A stretch of DNA of 64,000 nt, from assembly GCA_963662675.2 (NCBI GenBank), contig CAXXHP010000003.1, positions 186,001 through 250,000 on the forward strand. Direction: 5' to 3'. The number at the start of each line of letters is the position of its first letter. The stretch's first letter is position 1. The position numbers were made by a program, and so were the translations under genes. The notes beneath the pieces are model-generated. The model was not told the origin of the DNA. It saw only the letters and a program-made list of their open reading frames with translations, and searched no databases. Shown one piece after another: positions 9,019 through 18,576 of the stretch. Source of the DNA: G963662675 sp963662675 (GTDB taxonomy: Bacteria; Bacteroidota; Bacteroidia; Bacteroidales; Prolixibacteraceae).

Positions 9019-9042
9019 GCTTTAGTGGACAATACCCTTGCG

Positions 9043-9942
9043 TTACTTCACAATTTGTTTCAGTAATTCTTCAATATTGCCTGGAGTCGACATGATTTTA
9101 CTAAATGTCCCCATAGTTAGATCTGGAAAAGCTAGGGCAATCCGGTATCGACCATGAAGCATCAGTACTTGCCCATCTTTCACCAGCACTTCGTAAGGCA
9201 AGAATGCTGTATGTTTTGGATTGTTGATATCAATTGTTGGAAGAAATTTCTCTTCTCCGTCATTTCCCGAAAGCGCAAAGCCGTATAGTGTCAGATCCTT
9301 TCCTGGAACGTCAAGTTTGTATATAATATTAACATTTGGCACTCCCTTGGTAATGGTTGATTCAATTCGTGCAAGAGCTGTTTCGTAGTTGCCAAAATTA
9401 CTAAGTTCAATGGTGTCGTCAAACCGAGGCATTCCGAACATATAGCGGTATTTATGTAAATCATTAGAACTCACACCTTTTTCAGAACCAAATTGCGTTC
9501 CGATAAATGAACCACTAGCTTCCATTGCACTTTTTAACTTTGTCGTAATTGCGGAATAGTTGGATGATACCTTTTCAAAATCATCTCTAAAATATGCATT
9601 GCCCCAATATGCCGGGTTGGTGTACGAAACAATGGTTTTCCCATTTTCATTGGTGATTCCCACCCGTAATGTGGTTGCGAATCCGGTTAATCCTCCAATT
9701 TCTATTACTGCTTCTTTTAATTCGGACGAACTAAAGACAATAATCCATCTGTTTTCGTCTGCGGCTGGCTGGTATTGACCAACTATTTCAAGGGCGTTTT
9801 TTTGCAGTTCGGCTTCTAGCTTTTCTTTAACAACGGAAATGTTGTCACTGCTTTCAATGCCTAAGATATAGGGTTTTAAATTTTGAGCAGAAATTAATTG
9901 TGATGCAAAAGCAAGTAGGAAAATTAAGCTAAAGGTTTTCAT
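9043..9942 (-). CDS. secreted protein of unknown function, possibly DUF302-like
   Basis: 299 residues with a clear signal peptide (KTFSLIFLLAFASQLISAQ, cleaved near residue 19). The first half (ISVVKEKLEAELQKNALEIV, then IIVFSSSELKEAVIEIGG, then FATTLRVGI) has the alternating helix-strand pattern of DUF302-like small domains; I hold this assignment loosely. The C-terminal part ends with FPDLTMGTFSKIMSTPGNIEELLKQIVK, which suggests a ligand- or metal-related role but carries no obvious catalytic motif. Single gene with its own terminator; predicted periplasmic or exported. Confidence 0.8.
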   Translation of the reverse strand: MKTFSLIFLLAFASQLISAQNLKPYILGIESSDNISVVKEKLEAELQKNALEIVGQYQPAADENRWIIVFSSSELKEAVIEIGGLTGFATTLRVGITNENGKTIVSYTNPAYWGNAYFRDDFEKVSSNYSAITTKLKSAMEASGSFIGTQFGSEKGVSSNDLHKYRYMFGMPRFDDTIELSNFGNYETALARIESTITKGVPNVNIIYKLDVPGKDLTLYGFALSGNDGEEKFLPTIDINNPKHTAFLPYEVLVKDGQVLMLHGRYRIALAFPDLTMGTFSKIMSTPGNIEELLKQIVK

Positions 9943-10074
9943 AGTAGTGATTTTGGAGTTTATTTCATGGTCGATATAAATATAATAAAATATTTACAAG
10001 TATGGATAGGTGTATTTGTGGTAGGGAGGTGCCTTTGAGTGTTTTATTCTTAGGGCATTAATGCACTATCGTGA

Positions 10075-10218
10075 TTTTTTATCTCAAGATTCTTCACTCT
10101 CAAAATAGGTGACTTGATTTACACGGGCACTCCTGTCGGTGTGGGTCCAGTTGAAGTTGGCGATCGTCTGGAAGGGTTTTTAGAAAATAGAAAGTTATTT
10201 GATTTTGAGGTAAAATAA
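10075..10218 (+). pseudogene. C-terminal remnant of a fumarylacetoacetate hydrolase (FAH) family gene
   Basis: Reading from about 10081, the frame gives ISRFFTLKIGDLIYTGTPVG, then VGPVEVGDRLEGFLENRK, ending at TAA 10216-10218. KIGDLIYTGTPxGVGPV is the signature C-terminus of FAH-family hydrolases. A stop lies at 10072-10074, and no other part of the roughly 200-280 residue protein is present upstream. It is therefore a truncated relic of about 45 codons. The rest of the 9943-10393 gap shows nothing else I can name. Confidence 0.8.
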
Positions 10219-10393
10219 TTACACGTCATAATTGATCTATGATTTTTGTATTACGTCCTCAAATTTTTTTTTATTGAAATAATGAGAGTTTAATGTGCTT
10301 GGTAGTTATTAGAATAAGGTGTACATTCATTGCTCGAAAACTTGATCCTAATCTATAGTTTTTTTGTTATGTTAAACCTAAATTAACGAATTT

Positions 10394-11821
10394 ATGAGTT
10401 CAAAATTATCCAGAAAAGGCTTTTTAAGAGCTTCGGCTTTAGGAGCCGCAGGAGCTGTTCTTGCTCCAAAATCTGTTTTTGCGAGTGCTAATTCTATGAG
10501 TAAAGTAGCTCCAAGTGATACCGTAAATATCGCGCTTATTGGATGCGGTGCTCAGGGGCCAGGTGTTGCTCGTAGTCATGCAGGACTAAGCGATGTTAAT
10601 ATTATGGCAGGTTGCGATGTTTATGGTCGTAAACGTGACTCTTTTCAACAAAGTATGGAAGAAGCCGGTGCAAAAGGCTTCAAATCTTATGAGCACTTTG
10701 AAGATCTAATGGAAAATAAGGATGTTGATGCAGTAATTATTGCAACTCCTGACCATTGGCATTCATTAATTGGTGTTGCTGCTTGTCAGGCAGGTAAAGA
10801 TATCTATGTTGAAAAACCTATGTCATTTTCTGTTTTTGAAGGTGATCAGCTTGTTAAAGCTACTCGCAAATACAGTCGTATAATGCAAACAGGTAGTATG
10901 CAGCGTTCTATGCCAACATTCGAACAACTCGTAAAAATTGCACATTCAGGTGCTCTAGGTAAAATTAAAACGATTTATGCACCAGTTGGTGACGGTCCAC
11001 ACGAAATAGATTATGAAGAACAACCTGTACCAGACGATTTGAACTGGGATAAGTGGTTAGGACCATTGTCTACTAAGTACTATTATAATGATGAATTATG
11101 TCCTGCCGGTGGTGGCTGGGGTGGCTGGCGTTGGCATAAAGGCCTTGGCGGTGGTTACACTACAGACTGGGGTGCTCATATGTTCGACATCGCTCAATGG
11201 GCTATTGGGAAAGATGGTTCTGCTCCAGTTACTGTAATGGCTCCTGAAACTAGTCCTTATAATGCACTTACTTATAAGTATGATAATGGTATCGAGATGA
11301 TTCAGCATTCTGACCCATGGGATGGAGATCGTGGTAATAGTGTGAAAATTATCGGTGAAAACGGATGGATCTTTGCTTCAAGAAGTAATTATTATTGTTC
11401 AAATCCAGAATGGTCAAGGGAAGGACAAGATGATACAGCAATGCCAAAAGCTGATCCTTATGAAGGAATGACTTTTGAGGAAGAAACAGAAGCAAGAGCT
11501 GCAGAAGCTGCTGCACGTGAAGCCAGAATGGCTGAGGGCGGTGGTTTCAGGGCAGGTTTTAGCCGTGATGGAATGGAAGTAAACCAAAAACATTACCGTT
11601 CATTTGTTGATGGTATTAAAACACGTATCGATCCAAACACTCCTGTTGAATATGGAAATAGTTCTTCAACAGTTTGTAACATTGGTAACATTGCTTACGA
11701 TCTTAAGAGAACTTTGGTATGGAACCCAGTTGCTAAAAAATTCATGAATGATGATGAAGCTAATAATCATAGTATCATGAAATATGATATGAGAGGTTCT
11801 TATCAAATTGATACAATTTAA
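10394..11821 (+). CDS. Gfo/Idh/MocA family oxidoreductase, Tat-exported
   Basis: 475 residues. The N-terminus has a twin-arginine-like signal (SRKGFLRASALGAAGAVLAP) with Lys in place of the second Arg. The NAD(P)-binding motif IALIGCGAQGPGVARSHAGL is near residues 48-67 and the catalytic-region EKPMSF motif near residue 142, followed by GGGYTTDWGAHMFDIAQWA. Tat-exported members in Bacteroidota usually act on sugars or cyclitols in the periplasm with a bound cofactor; the substrate cannot be read from the sequence. An Ala/Glu-rich insertion lies near residues 360-385. Single gene followed by two terminator hairpins. Confidence 0.92.
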   Translation: MSSKLSRKGFLRASALGAAGAVLAPKSVFASANSMSKVAPSDTVNIALIGCGAQGPGVARSHAGLSDVNIMAGCDVYGRKRDSFQQSMEEAGAKGFKSYEHFEDLMENKDVDAVIIATPDHWHSLIGVAACQAGKDIYVEKPMSFSVFEGDQLVKATRKYSRIMQTGSMQRSMPTFEQLVKIAHSGALGKIKTIYAPVGDGPHEIDYEEQPVPDDLNWDKWLGPLSTKYYYNDELCPAGGGWGGWRWHKGLGGGYTTDWGAHMFDIAQWAIGKDGSAPVTVMAPETSPYNALTYKYDNGIEMIQHSDPWDGDRGNSVKIIGENGWIFASRSNYYCSNPEWSREGQDDTAMPKADPYEGMTFEEETEARAAEAAAREARMAEGGGFRAGFSRDGMEVNQKHYRSFVDGIKTRIDPNTPVEYGNSSSTVCNIGNIAYDLKRTLVWNPVAKKFMNDDEANNHSIMKYDMRGSYQIDTI

Positions 11822-11857
11822 TATTTAGTTTTTTTTATTTAGATTAATATTAACTGG

Positions 11858-11890
11858 TTGAAAGGCTGGCATTGTTAGCCAGCCTTTCAA
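11858..11890. terminator. terminator hairpin after the oxidoreductase gene
   Basis: TTGAAAGGCTGGC pairs with GCCAGCCTTTCAA around a short loop; perfect 13-bp stem, 37 nt after the stop codon. Confidence 0.85.
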
Positions 11891-11932
11891 GTTAAACTTA
11901 TTTAGTTTTAGTTATCTAGAATTAGTTGTATT

Positions 11933-11963
11933 AGCCGCTCAAATATTGTATCTGAGCGGCTTT
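11933..11963. terminator. second terminator hairpin
   Basis: AGCCGCTCA pairs with TGAGCGGCT, followed by TTATTG. It forms a tandem back-up terminator with the hairpin at 11858-11890. Confidence 0.75.
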
Positions 11964-12099
11964 ATTGTTTGTCATTTAGTTTACTATTTGATTGGGCTTA
12001 ATTTTTTTATTTCAGGTATTATGCATAATGTAGTACTTCGTGGAAACAGCCTCACAAGCTTGCACAATCTGTATCTCCTCAAATACCACACTCATCAAA

Positions 12100-12125
12100 C
12101 CTTTTCCCATTGCGTACTGGGAAGG
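12100..12125. terminator. possible hairpin
   Basis: CCTTTTCCCA pairs with TGGGAAGG with one mismatch, followed by CTTTAT. The surrounding 11964-12199 stretch contains no gene I can support. Confidence 0.45.
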
Positions 12126-12199
12126 CTTTATGTTTTGGGTAATTTTATAAATCCTGTAGTTATTTGATTGACAATCATATATGGATTTGGGTAAATGAA

Positions 12200-12226
12200 A
12201 AAGGAGAACGATATTGTTTCTCCTTT
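12200..12226. terminator. hairpin downstream of the minus-strand lipoprotein gene
   Basis: AAAGGAGAA pairs with TTCTCCTTT around a 9-nt loop. It lies about 80 nt beyond the stop of the lipoprotein gene and has T/A tracts on both sides, so it may act in both directions. Confidence 0.6.
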
Positions 12227-12305
12227 GGTAACTCAGTTGAGGTTCGAATCAAGAATCCCATTCGTAAAAGGGATACTAATTTTGAGAACAGGCTTTGGAA
12301 GTTCA

Positions 12306-12701
12306 TTAAAATCCCAATTCTTCCATCTTCTTATCTGCTTTCTCTGAGATTTCGTCAAAGCGTTTTTGGTATTTTTCCTGAGCCACGCAGGGGTAACTGT
12401 CTTCGCTCCATTGCATAACCCAATCTGTAGCTTCCTGTCCAAGAGTCATAAATTCTTGAGCTAGTTCCATATCCATTGGGCTAGCCATATATTTATCCAT
12501 TAGTGCTAGGTAATCATCTACCCAATCTTCGTAACGATCAAGAAACTCGTCACAATCTTTTATTTCTTCACTTTTGTATTCAATTCCATTGGCACCCGAT
12601 TCCGGAGTTTCTGTTGTTTGCTCACTATTACTAGTTTGACTGCCACCACAAGCGGCTAGAATTCCAAACAAGAGCAAGAATGCGACATTAATTTTTTTCA
12701 T
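12306..12701 (-). CDS. small lipoprotein of unknown function
   Basis: 131 residues with a lipoprotein signal, LLFGILAACGG (Cys18), then a Ser/Thr/Glu-rich linker and an acidic helical domain (CDEFLDRYEDWVDDYLALMD, then YPCVAQEKYQKRFDEISEKA). Two further cysteines could form a disulfide. DUF6591-like helical lipoproteins of this type occur in Bacteroidota, but I do not assign a function. Single gene. Confidence 0.8.
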   Translation of the reverse strand: MKKINVAFLLLFGILAACGGSQTSNSEQTTETPESGANGIEYKSEEIKDCDEFLDRYEDWVDDYLALMDKYMASPMDMELAQEFMTLGQEATDWVMQWSEDSYPCVAQEKYQKRFDEISEKADKKMEELGF

Positions 12702-13204
12702 AATGTAGTATTTAAATGTGCTTGAAAATAAGATTATTAGCGTGTAAGTGTATTGTCGTTTCTTTTCCAGTATTGCAAGTTACCTAATCCAAGTAAAATA
12801 TTTACCTGCCTATGTGTTTTATTTATGATAATTTGAAGTTGTCTTTAGTAGAGTCATTAAAAATATAACTCATTAAAAAATTCAATAGAATGTAATGTAG
12901 ATATGTAAGCGGAGTATCTGGTTAATTAATTATAGTCAAAATAATGTTTATTGATAAGGGCTTTGTTGTTGCTGTAAATTATTGTTAAGAAAAGTCTAAT
13001 ACGCCCTGTAGTTAGGTGTTTTGGGTGCATTTTGTGTTTTAGTAGGTGAGCATATGTTTGTATAAAGCCTGATGGATCAATATGTTATAGGAAATGTTCT
13101 TGGCTAAAACGCTCTTGTTAACAATTTGCTTTGTATGTTTTCTTCTATATTTATGTCCGAAAAAATCTAATCTATTCAAATAATCTAAAATTAAACCTAA
13201 TATT
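12702..13204. other. intergenic region between divergent genes
   Basis: About 500 AT-rich bases between the minus-strand lipoprotein gene and the plus-strand transporter block. It should hold both promoters. I saw no exact TAnnTTTG box, no repeat and no coding sequence worth calling. Confidence 0.6.
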
Positions 13205-13954
13205 ATGGATGATTCCAAAAATGAATTCCACATTAGTTTCTTTAGACCTTCTACAGAGCATGCCCGGATAAACCGGAACATGGTTGGGTGGCTTGTTTTG
13301 ATATGGGCGGTTGCAATATTTGGGTTTCAGATTGCACTTTATGTATTGGAGGAACCGACACCAGAGCCAGTTTTTGAAAAGTTCGAAAGTTCATGGACAA
13401 AAGTGAAAAGCAATCAGGCAACAGATGCTGAAATGCAAGATTTTTCGTACGCTTCATTGTCTGTGCTTAGCAAGGTATTTATTGATACGGAAGATAAGAC
13501 AGCTTTAAGTAACGCTTTAAGTTGGAGCGTGTATCAGTTGGCTGGATCTACACAAGGAGAAGTGCTGGCAGCAATACAAGCTTTTGAAACAAGTGCGGCA
13601 ACAATTACTGATATTACTGATGAAAGCTACCAACAACAGAAAAAAGAACTAAGCCAACTTGTTTCGCCTATTATTGGTTTGTCATCAAACGATGTACGGA
13701 CAACAATTCTGCCTCTTGCGTTAGAATCATCCTCAGTTTATGAGTTTTCAGAAAAAAATAAAAGTATTGTTGAGCAAGCAATGTCAACTTATCTGATCCA
13801 TAATCAGTCAGTACTTACTGACACGCAATTTCTTGGATTCCCATTCCATTATTTTTACACAGCCGTATTTCTATTGATTCTATTTATCGGATTGTGTCTG
13901 ATTTATTGTATCCGAACGGATGGAATTAATGCCAAATTTAATATTGCAGACTAA
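13205..13954 (+). CDS. DUF4212-type symporter small subunit with a large insertion
   Basis: 249 residues. TM1 (MVGWLVLIWAVAIFGFQIAL) near residues 26-45 and TM2 (FPFHYFYTAVFLLILFIGLC) near residues 213-232, with LGFPFHYFYTA before TM2, match the two-helix DUF4212 small subunit that accompanies sodium/solute symporters. DUF4212 proteins are normally about 80-100 residues; here roughly 150 hydrophilic residues (about 55-205) are inserted between the helices and probably face the periplasm. The next gene, 30 nt downstream, is the symporter, which supports the assignment. Confidence 0.8.
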   Translation: MDDSKNEFHISFFRPSTEHARINRNMVGWLVLIWAVAIFGFQIALYVLEEPTPEPVFEKFESSWTKVKSNQATDAEMQDFSYASLSVLSKVFIDTEDKTALSNALSWSVYQLAGSTQGEVLAAIQAFETSAATITDITDESYQQQKKELSQLVSPIIGLSSNDVRTTILPLALESSSVYEFSEKNKSIVEQAMSTYLIHNQSVLTDTQFLGFPFHYFYTAVFLLILFIGLCLIYCIRTDGINAKFNIAD

Positions 13955-13984
13955 GCCAAAACTGATAAATAAAAGAACATAACT

Positions 13985-15655
13985 ATGAAAAAATTTATAT
14001 TACCCTCAATACTATTAATGATTCCTTTTTTATCGCGAGCGGCAACTGCATCAACTGCGCTTGAAGGCGGGTTTAAGGTGGGACCAGCCATCATTTTAAT
14101 TACCATACTTTCTCTTTTTGTTTTGGTAGGGATCATGTTCCGGGCAAAAGATACGACTGACTTTTATGCAGCAGGCCGTGGAATCTCAAAAATCGGATCA
14201 GGTATGGCCATTGCATCCAACTGGATGAGTGCTGCCTCCTTTTTGGGGATGGCTGCATTGATGTATGGTTCTGGTTACCACGGACTATCATATGTGGTTG
14301 GATGGACCGGTGGTTACGTATTGCTATTAATATTAATGGCCGGACAGATTCGTAAATATGGAAAATATACGGCAGCTGACTTTATTGGCGATCGCTACTA
14401 TTCTCAAACATTGCGGGCTGTTGGTGCAATTATCGCCATCTTTATCTCAATATCTTATTGCGTTGGGCAATTTGGAGGTATTGGGCTATTGTTCAAGTGG
14501 ATTTTAGGAATACCCTATGGCTGGTCTGTTGTTATTGGTGGGTCTGTGGTATTGACCTACACATTAATCTCAGGGATGTTAGGTGTTACAAAAAACATGC
14601 AAATTCAGTACGTTATCATCATTGTTTCCTTTATCATCCCTCTATTTATATTGACCTACAAGTTTGACTATTTCTGGCTGTTACCACAGATGGGATATGG
14701 TTCTGTTGTTTCTGATATTGTTACCGGGATACCATTGGCTGATACCAACCAGTTACTCAATTCCTTTGGACATGAATATGCTATGGTGCCTGCGCCTGAA
14801 TATGCGATGCCTTGGGATCCGGCCACAGGACAAACCTTTTTCCAGTGGATGGCCATTGCTTTCTCATTAATGGTAGGTACTGCCGGATTACCTCATGTCA
14901 TTCAACGGTTTTATGTGGTGCCTAAGGCCAGAGATGCACGTTGGTCAGTGGTTTGGGGATTGTTCTTCATTTGTATTCTTTATTGGAGTGCCCCAGTCTA
15001 TGCGGCATTCGGGAAAATCCTTTCTGTTAATCCTGAAATTGGAACTCTTTCAAAAGATGCGATTGTTGTTTATACTGCTCAGCTTGGAAGTATTCATCCA
15101 CTTATTGTTGGCTTGCTTGCTGCGGGGGGGGTGTCTGCTGCATTTTCAACGGTGTCTGGCTTATTGGTCGCAGGTTCGTCTGCTTTTGCTCATGACTTGT
15201 ATGTGAAAGTGATTAATCCACTGGCATCACCCAAAAGGCAGTTGTTGTTTGCTCGTTTGGGAACTGTTCTTATGGCGATTATAGTAACGCTAATAGCTTT
15301 ACTTGATCTGGCACTTATTGGGCAATTGGTTGCAGTAGCATTCTCATTGGCAGGTTGTACTATCTTCCCATTATTTTTACTAGGTATCTGGTGGAGTGGT
15401 TCAAATAAACAGGGAGCTATTGCCGGTCTTATTGCTGGAGGTTTAGTTTCATTGATATCAATCACTTATTTCATTGCAGGGAAACAAGGAGTAATGCTTC
15501 CGGCGCACGATTTTATAAGTTATTGGCTCGAGGCATGGTATTTTGCATGGATTGGTGCTCCTTTAGCAATTATTGTTAATATTGTGGTTTCAAAACTTAC
15601 AAAAGAAACACCTGCTGAAATTAGAAAATTCTTAATTGAGACAGTACACTCTTAA
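13985..15655 (+). CDS. SSS-family sodium/solute symporter (acetate/monocarboxylate type)
   Basis: 556 residues with an N-terminal signal-like segment and about 13 transmembrane helices. It resembles the VC_2705/ActP-like branch: FYAAGRGISKIGSGMAIASN, then WMSAASFLGMAALMYGSGYH, GTAGLPHVIQRFYVVPKARDA, and AAGGVSAAFSTVSGLLVAGS. It couples sodium influx to uptake of a small carboxylate such as acetate; the exact substrate is inferred. The DUF4212 subunit upstream and the CBS/DUF294 sensor downstream are regular partners of this branch. The stop TAA at 15653-15655 shares its last base with the start of the next gene. Confidence 0.93.
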   Translation: MKKFILPSILLMIPFLSRAATASTALEGGFKVGPAIILITILSLFVLVGIMFRAKDTTDFYAAGRGISKIGSGMAIASNWMSAASFLGMAALMYGSGYHGLSYVVGWTGGYVLLLILMAGQIRKYGKYTAADFIGDRYYSQTLRAVGAIIAIFISISYCVGQFGGIGLLFKWILGIPYGWSVVIGGSVVLTYTLISGMLGVTKNMQIQYVIIIVSFIIPLFILTYKFDYFWLLPQMGYGSVVSDIVTGIPLADTNQLLNSFGHEYAMVPAPEYAMPWDPATGQTFFQWMAIAFSLMVGTAGLPHVIQRFYVVPKARDARWSVVWGLFFICILYWSAPVYAAFGKILSVNPEIGTLSKDAIVVYTAQLGSIHPLIVGLLAAGGVSAAFSTVSGLLVAGSSAFAHDLYVKVINPLASPKRQLLFARLGTVLMAIIVTLIALLDLALIGQLVAVAFSLAGCTIFPLFLLGIWWSGSNKQGAIAGLIAGGLVSLISITYFIAGKQGVMLPAHDFISYWLEAWYFAWIGAPLAIIVNIVVSKLTKETPAEIRKFLIETVHS

Positions 15656-16440
15656 TGACATTATTTAAAGATAAAAAAGTAAGAACGCTCATTTTAATTA
15701 TGGGCGTTCTTGTTGCTGTTGGACTCATGGTATCGCGTAGCTATTATCAGTCAATAAATGACTCGTATGACCCGAGGGTAGTTCCGGCAAAGAAACTATA
15801 TTCGGAATACAATACATTGGCTGAGGGGAATGATTTTGAAGACGTTTTTCTATTGTTAGATTCCATTGAAACGATCTATAATAGATATCCTCATTATAAA
15901 AATTCATACGAGGTTGGAGTTCTTTATAATAATAGGGCTGCCGTTTTACTTACTTTGGGCATGTACAAAGACAGTATTCTTATTCGCTCAAAATATTTAA
16001 ATAACCTTTCGGCTGATACTCTCTTTTATATGGCACAATCAGCTGTTGATAAGAGTATTCATATGTACGAAGCATGGATGGAGAAGTATGAGCAGGTTGA
16101 TGAGTCTGGATTGGACGCTCTTCTACATGAGGATTTTAAGATTGGACTTGAGGGCTATTCTGCTGAGGAAATCTCCGAGTTTGAAAAACGAAGATTAACC
16201 GAAATTCAAGATGCACAAACTGAGAACTTGCGACGTTTGTCGGTAAGCTACACAAACAAGGGCATTATTTTTCGCAATAGTGAGCAGTATGAATTAGCCG
16301 TTGAGCAGTACAAAAAGGCGATTGATTTATGGGATCAGAATATGACTGCGCAAAACAATTTAAATGTTCTGCTAGGCAGGCCGCTTGAAAAGCAGACTAT
16401 GCTTGAAAAGCTATTCCCGCCTGAAAAGGGAATAAAATAA
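15655..16440 (+). CDS. membrane-anchored TPR-like protein
   Basis: 261 residues. One N-terminal TM helix (TLILIMGVLVAVGLMV, residues ~11-26) anchors a periplasmic helical domain. A TPR-like repeat is visible near the C-terminus (YTNKGIIFRNSEQYELAVEQ, then YKKAIDLWDQN). Translationally coupled to the symporter by a one-base overlap and followed 31 nt later by the porin gene, so it belongs to the transport operon. It may organise the symporter or porin; no enzymatic motif is seen. Confidence 0.85.
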   Translation: MTLFKDKKVRTLILIMGVLVAVGLMVSRSYYQSINDSYDPRVVPAKKLYSEYNTLAEGNDFEDVFLLLDSIETIYNRYPHYKNSYEVGVLYNNRAAVLLTLGMYKDSILIRSKYLNNLSADTLFYMAQSAVDKSIHMYEAWMEKYEQVDESGLDALLHEDFKIGLEGYSAEEISEFEKRRLTEIQDAQTENLRRLSVSYTNKGIIFRNSEQYELAVEQYKKAIDLWDQNMTAQNNLNVLLGRPLEKQTMLEKLFPPEKGIK

Positions 16441-16471
16441 AAGGTAAGAAATTACGAACATTATCTAGATT

Positions 16472-17743
16472 ATGAAAAAATTACTATTGATTATGTTGGC
16501 TGTTTGTCAGGTTTTTATGGCTAACAGTCAGGAAAAAGAACCCAGTGAGAAATTTGGAATCACGTTTTCAGGATTTGTGAAGAATGATTTTTTCTGGGAC
16601 TCCAGACAAACCGTTTCAGCTCGGGAGGGCCATTTTTTATTGTGGCCTTCGGCTAAATCACCAGATGCCCTTGGGAATGATATTAACGAAAAGTCGAACC
16701 TTAATATGTTGTCCATTCAAAGTCGTTTGAAAGGTTCAATTAGTGGGCCTGATGCCTTTGGAGCAAAAACTTCTGGTGTTATTGAAGGAGACTTTTTTGC
16801 ACAGGCAAATGACAACATTAATTTGTTGCGTTTACGACATGCTTTCTTAAAACTAAGTTGGGAGAATACGGAACTAATTACAGGCCAATATTGGAACCCA
16901 TTGTTTGTAACAGGTTGCTATCCGGGAACAGTTTCTTTTAATACAGGAACGCCTTTTCAATCGTTTGCCAGAAACCCACAAATTCGGGTAACCCAAAGTT
17001 TGGGTAGCTTCAAGGTAATTGGAGCTCTTTTGTCACAACGGGACTTTGCCAGCCGTGGCCCAGCAGGGGTGACATCTAGTTATTTGCGTAATTCAGGTAT
17101 GCCCGATATGCATCTACAGCTTCAATTTACGACTACAGATGCACAATCAGGGAATAGCCTCTTTGCAGGTGTTGGCCTAGCCTATAAGACCTTAGTGCCA
17201 CGGCTATCATCTACCCCCGGAATTGATGTAACCTATCAGGTTGATGAGAGTGTGAGTAGCATGGCAGCGATTGCCTACACAACGATTAAAATAAACCCAA
17301 TTACGATAAAATTACAAGGTCGTTATGGAGAGAATATTCCCGATGTGCTTACAATTAGTGGTTTTGCAGTGAAAGAGATTACGAATGCAACAACTGGAGA
17401 ACAGAGTTATACGCCATTGAAAAACTCATCATTTTGGGCTGATATTCAAACGAATGGTTCGAAGTTTAATGTGGGTGTTTTTGCAGGTGTGTTGAATAAT
17501 TTGGGCACTAAAGAGTCCATGTCATCTGCATCAAACAGTGTGTATGGACTGGGAACAAATATTGAATCGCTCGTACGAATTTCTCCTAGAGCAGTATTGA
17601 ATTCAGGCAAAGTAAGATTTGCATTTGAACTTGAGTATACCTCTGCTGCTTATGGTAGCGATTACGATGTGAATTATATGCCGTCAGAAACGACAACCGT
17701 TGCCAACATTCGAACTTTATTTAGTACCTACTATATGTTCTAA
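16472..17743 (+). CDS. outer-membrane porin-like beta-barrel protein
   Basis: 423 residues with a signal peptide (KKLLLIMLAVCQVFMANSQ) and a pattern of amphipathic strands ending in FSTYYMF, an outer-membrane targeting C-terminus with terminal Phe. The segment FSGFVKNDFFWDSRQ near the start and LITGQYWNPLF near residue 140 are like DcaP/porin-type proteins of Bacteroidota. Likely channel for the solute taken up by the inner-membrane symporter in the same operon. Terminator hairpin follows at 17770. Confidence 0.85.
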   Translation: MKKLLLIMLAVCQVFMANSQEKEPSEKFGITFSGFVKNDFFWDSRQTVSAREGHFLLWPSAKSPDALGNDINEKSNLNMLSIQSRLKGSISGPDAFGAKTSGVIEGDFFAQANDNINLLRLRHAFLKLSWENTELITGQYWNPLFVTGCYPGTVSFNTGTPFQSFARNPQIRVTQSLGSFKVIGALLSQRDFASRGPAGVTSSYLRNSGMPDMHLQLQFTTTDAQSGNSLFAGVGLAYKTLVPRLSSTPGIDVTYQVDESVSSMAAIAYTTIKINPITIKLQGRYGENIPDVLTISGFAVKEITNATTGEQSYTPLKNSSFWADIQTNGSKFNVGVFAGVLNNLGTKESMSSASNSVYGLGTNIESLVRISPRAVLNSGKVRFAFELEYTSAAYGSDYDVNYMPSETTTVANIRTLFSTYYMF

Positions 17744-17769
17744 TCGCAAGGAAATCTAATAATTACAGA

Positions 17770-17797
17770 AAGCCTCTTCGTTTATTTACAGAGGCTT
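17770..17797. terminator. terminator hairpin after the porin gene
   Basis: AAGCCTCT pairs with AGAGGCTT and is followed by a T-run. Confidence 0.85.
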
Positions 17798-17829
17798 TTT
17801 GTATATTTATTGGATTACACATTTTTTCT

Positions 17830-18576
17830 ATGAAACTGGCTATTATCTCTGATATTCATGAAGATGTTGTTAGCCTGAAAGAGGCCTTATATAAGATCGA
17901 AAAAGCAGGTTGTGATGAGATTGTTTGCTTAGGGGATATCTCCGGGTTTAGTATTCCACATAGCCACTATTTTGATACACGGAATGCTCATGAATGCTTA
18001 CGAATTGTTCGGGAGAATTGCAGTGCTATTTTACTGGGGAATCATGATTTGAATGCCGCAAAAAGTTTTTCTAAATATTGTCCCGATTTTGAATATCCTG
18101 AAAATTGGTATTCCATGGACTATCACGAACGCAAAGCATTTTCTGAAAATAAACTTTGGTTGTATGAGCGCAATGAGCTAGATCCATTATACACACATGC
18201 GGATATAGAATACTTACAGACCCTTTCTGAAATTTATATTCTTCAACAACCTGATCAGAAGATATTGTTTTCACATTACATTTTTCCAAACATGGCAGGC
18301 CTTTTACAGGGTTTTTATTACTCTGCACATGAATACAAAAGACATTTCGAATTTATGGATAAGTTTGATTGTCGATACAGCTTTTCAGGTCATCTGCATC
18401 CCAAAGGACTTTACGTTGCTACACAATATGGAATTGTCGAAAAGGGTTTCAATCGACAATATATATTGAATGAGAAAGCTAACATTATTGTCCCTCCTGT
18501 TACAGGGAAAAAGATTGGAAATGGTTTTTGTATATTTGATACGGATGCCGGTTGGGTAAAGGCTTTGAGAATATAA
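17830..18576 (+). CDS. calcineurin-like metallophosphoesterase
   Basis: 248 residues. Metal-binding motifs in order: ISDIHE (Asp8, His10), CLGDISG, LGNHDLN, LFSHYIF and FSGHLHPKG. The set is complete for a binuclear metallophosphoesterase of the YfcE/phosphodiesterase type. Located between the porin terminator and the large sensor gene; a link to the transport block is possible but unproven. Substrate unknown. Confidence 0.92.
   Translation: MKLAIISDIHEDVVSLKEALYKIEKAGCDEIVCLGDISGFSIPHSHYFDTRNAHECLRIVRENCSAILLGNHDLNAAKSFSKYCPDFEYPENWYSMDYHERKAFSENKLWLYERNELDPLYTHADIEYLQTLSEIYILQQPDQKILFSHYIFPNMAGLLQGFYYSAHEYKRHFEFMDKFDCRYSFSGHLHPKGLYVATQYGIVEKGFNRQYILNEKANIIVPPVTGKKIGNGFCIFDTDAGWVKALRI

Noticed and set aside
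11946..12418. Short plus-strand reading frames between the oxidoreductase and the lipoprotein genes
   Set aside because: They overlap terminator hairpins or run antisense to the lipoprotein gene and have no family features.
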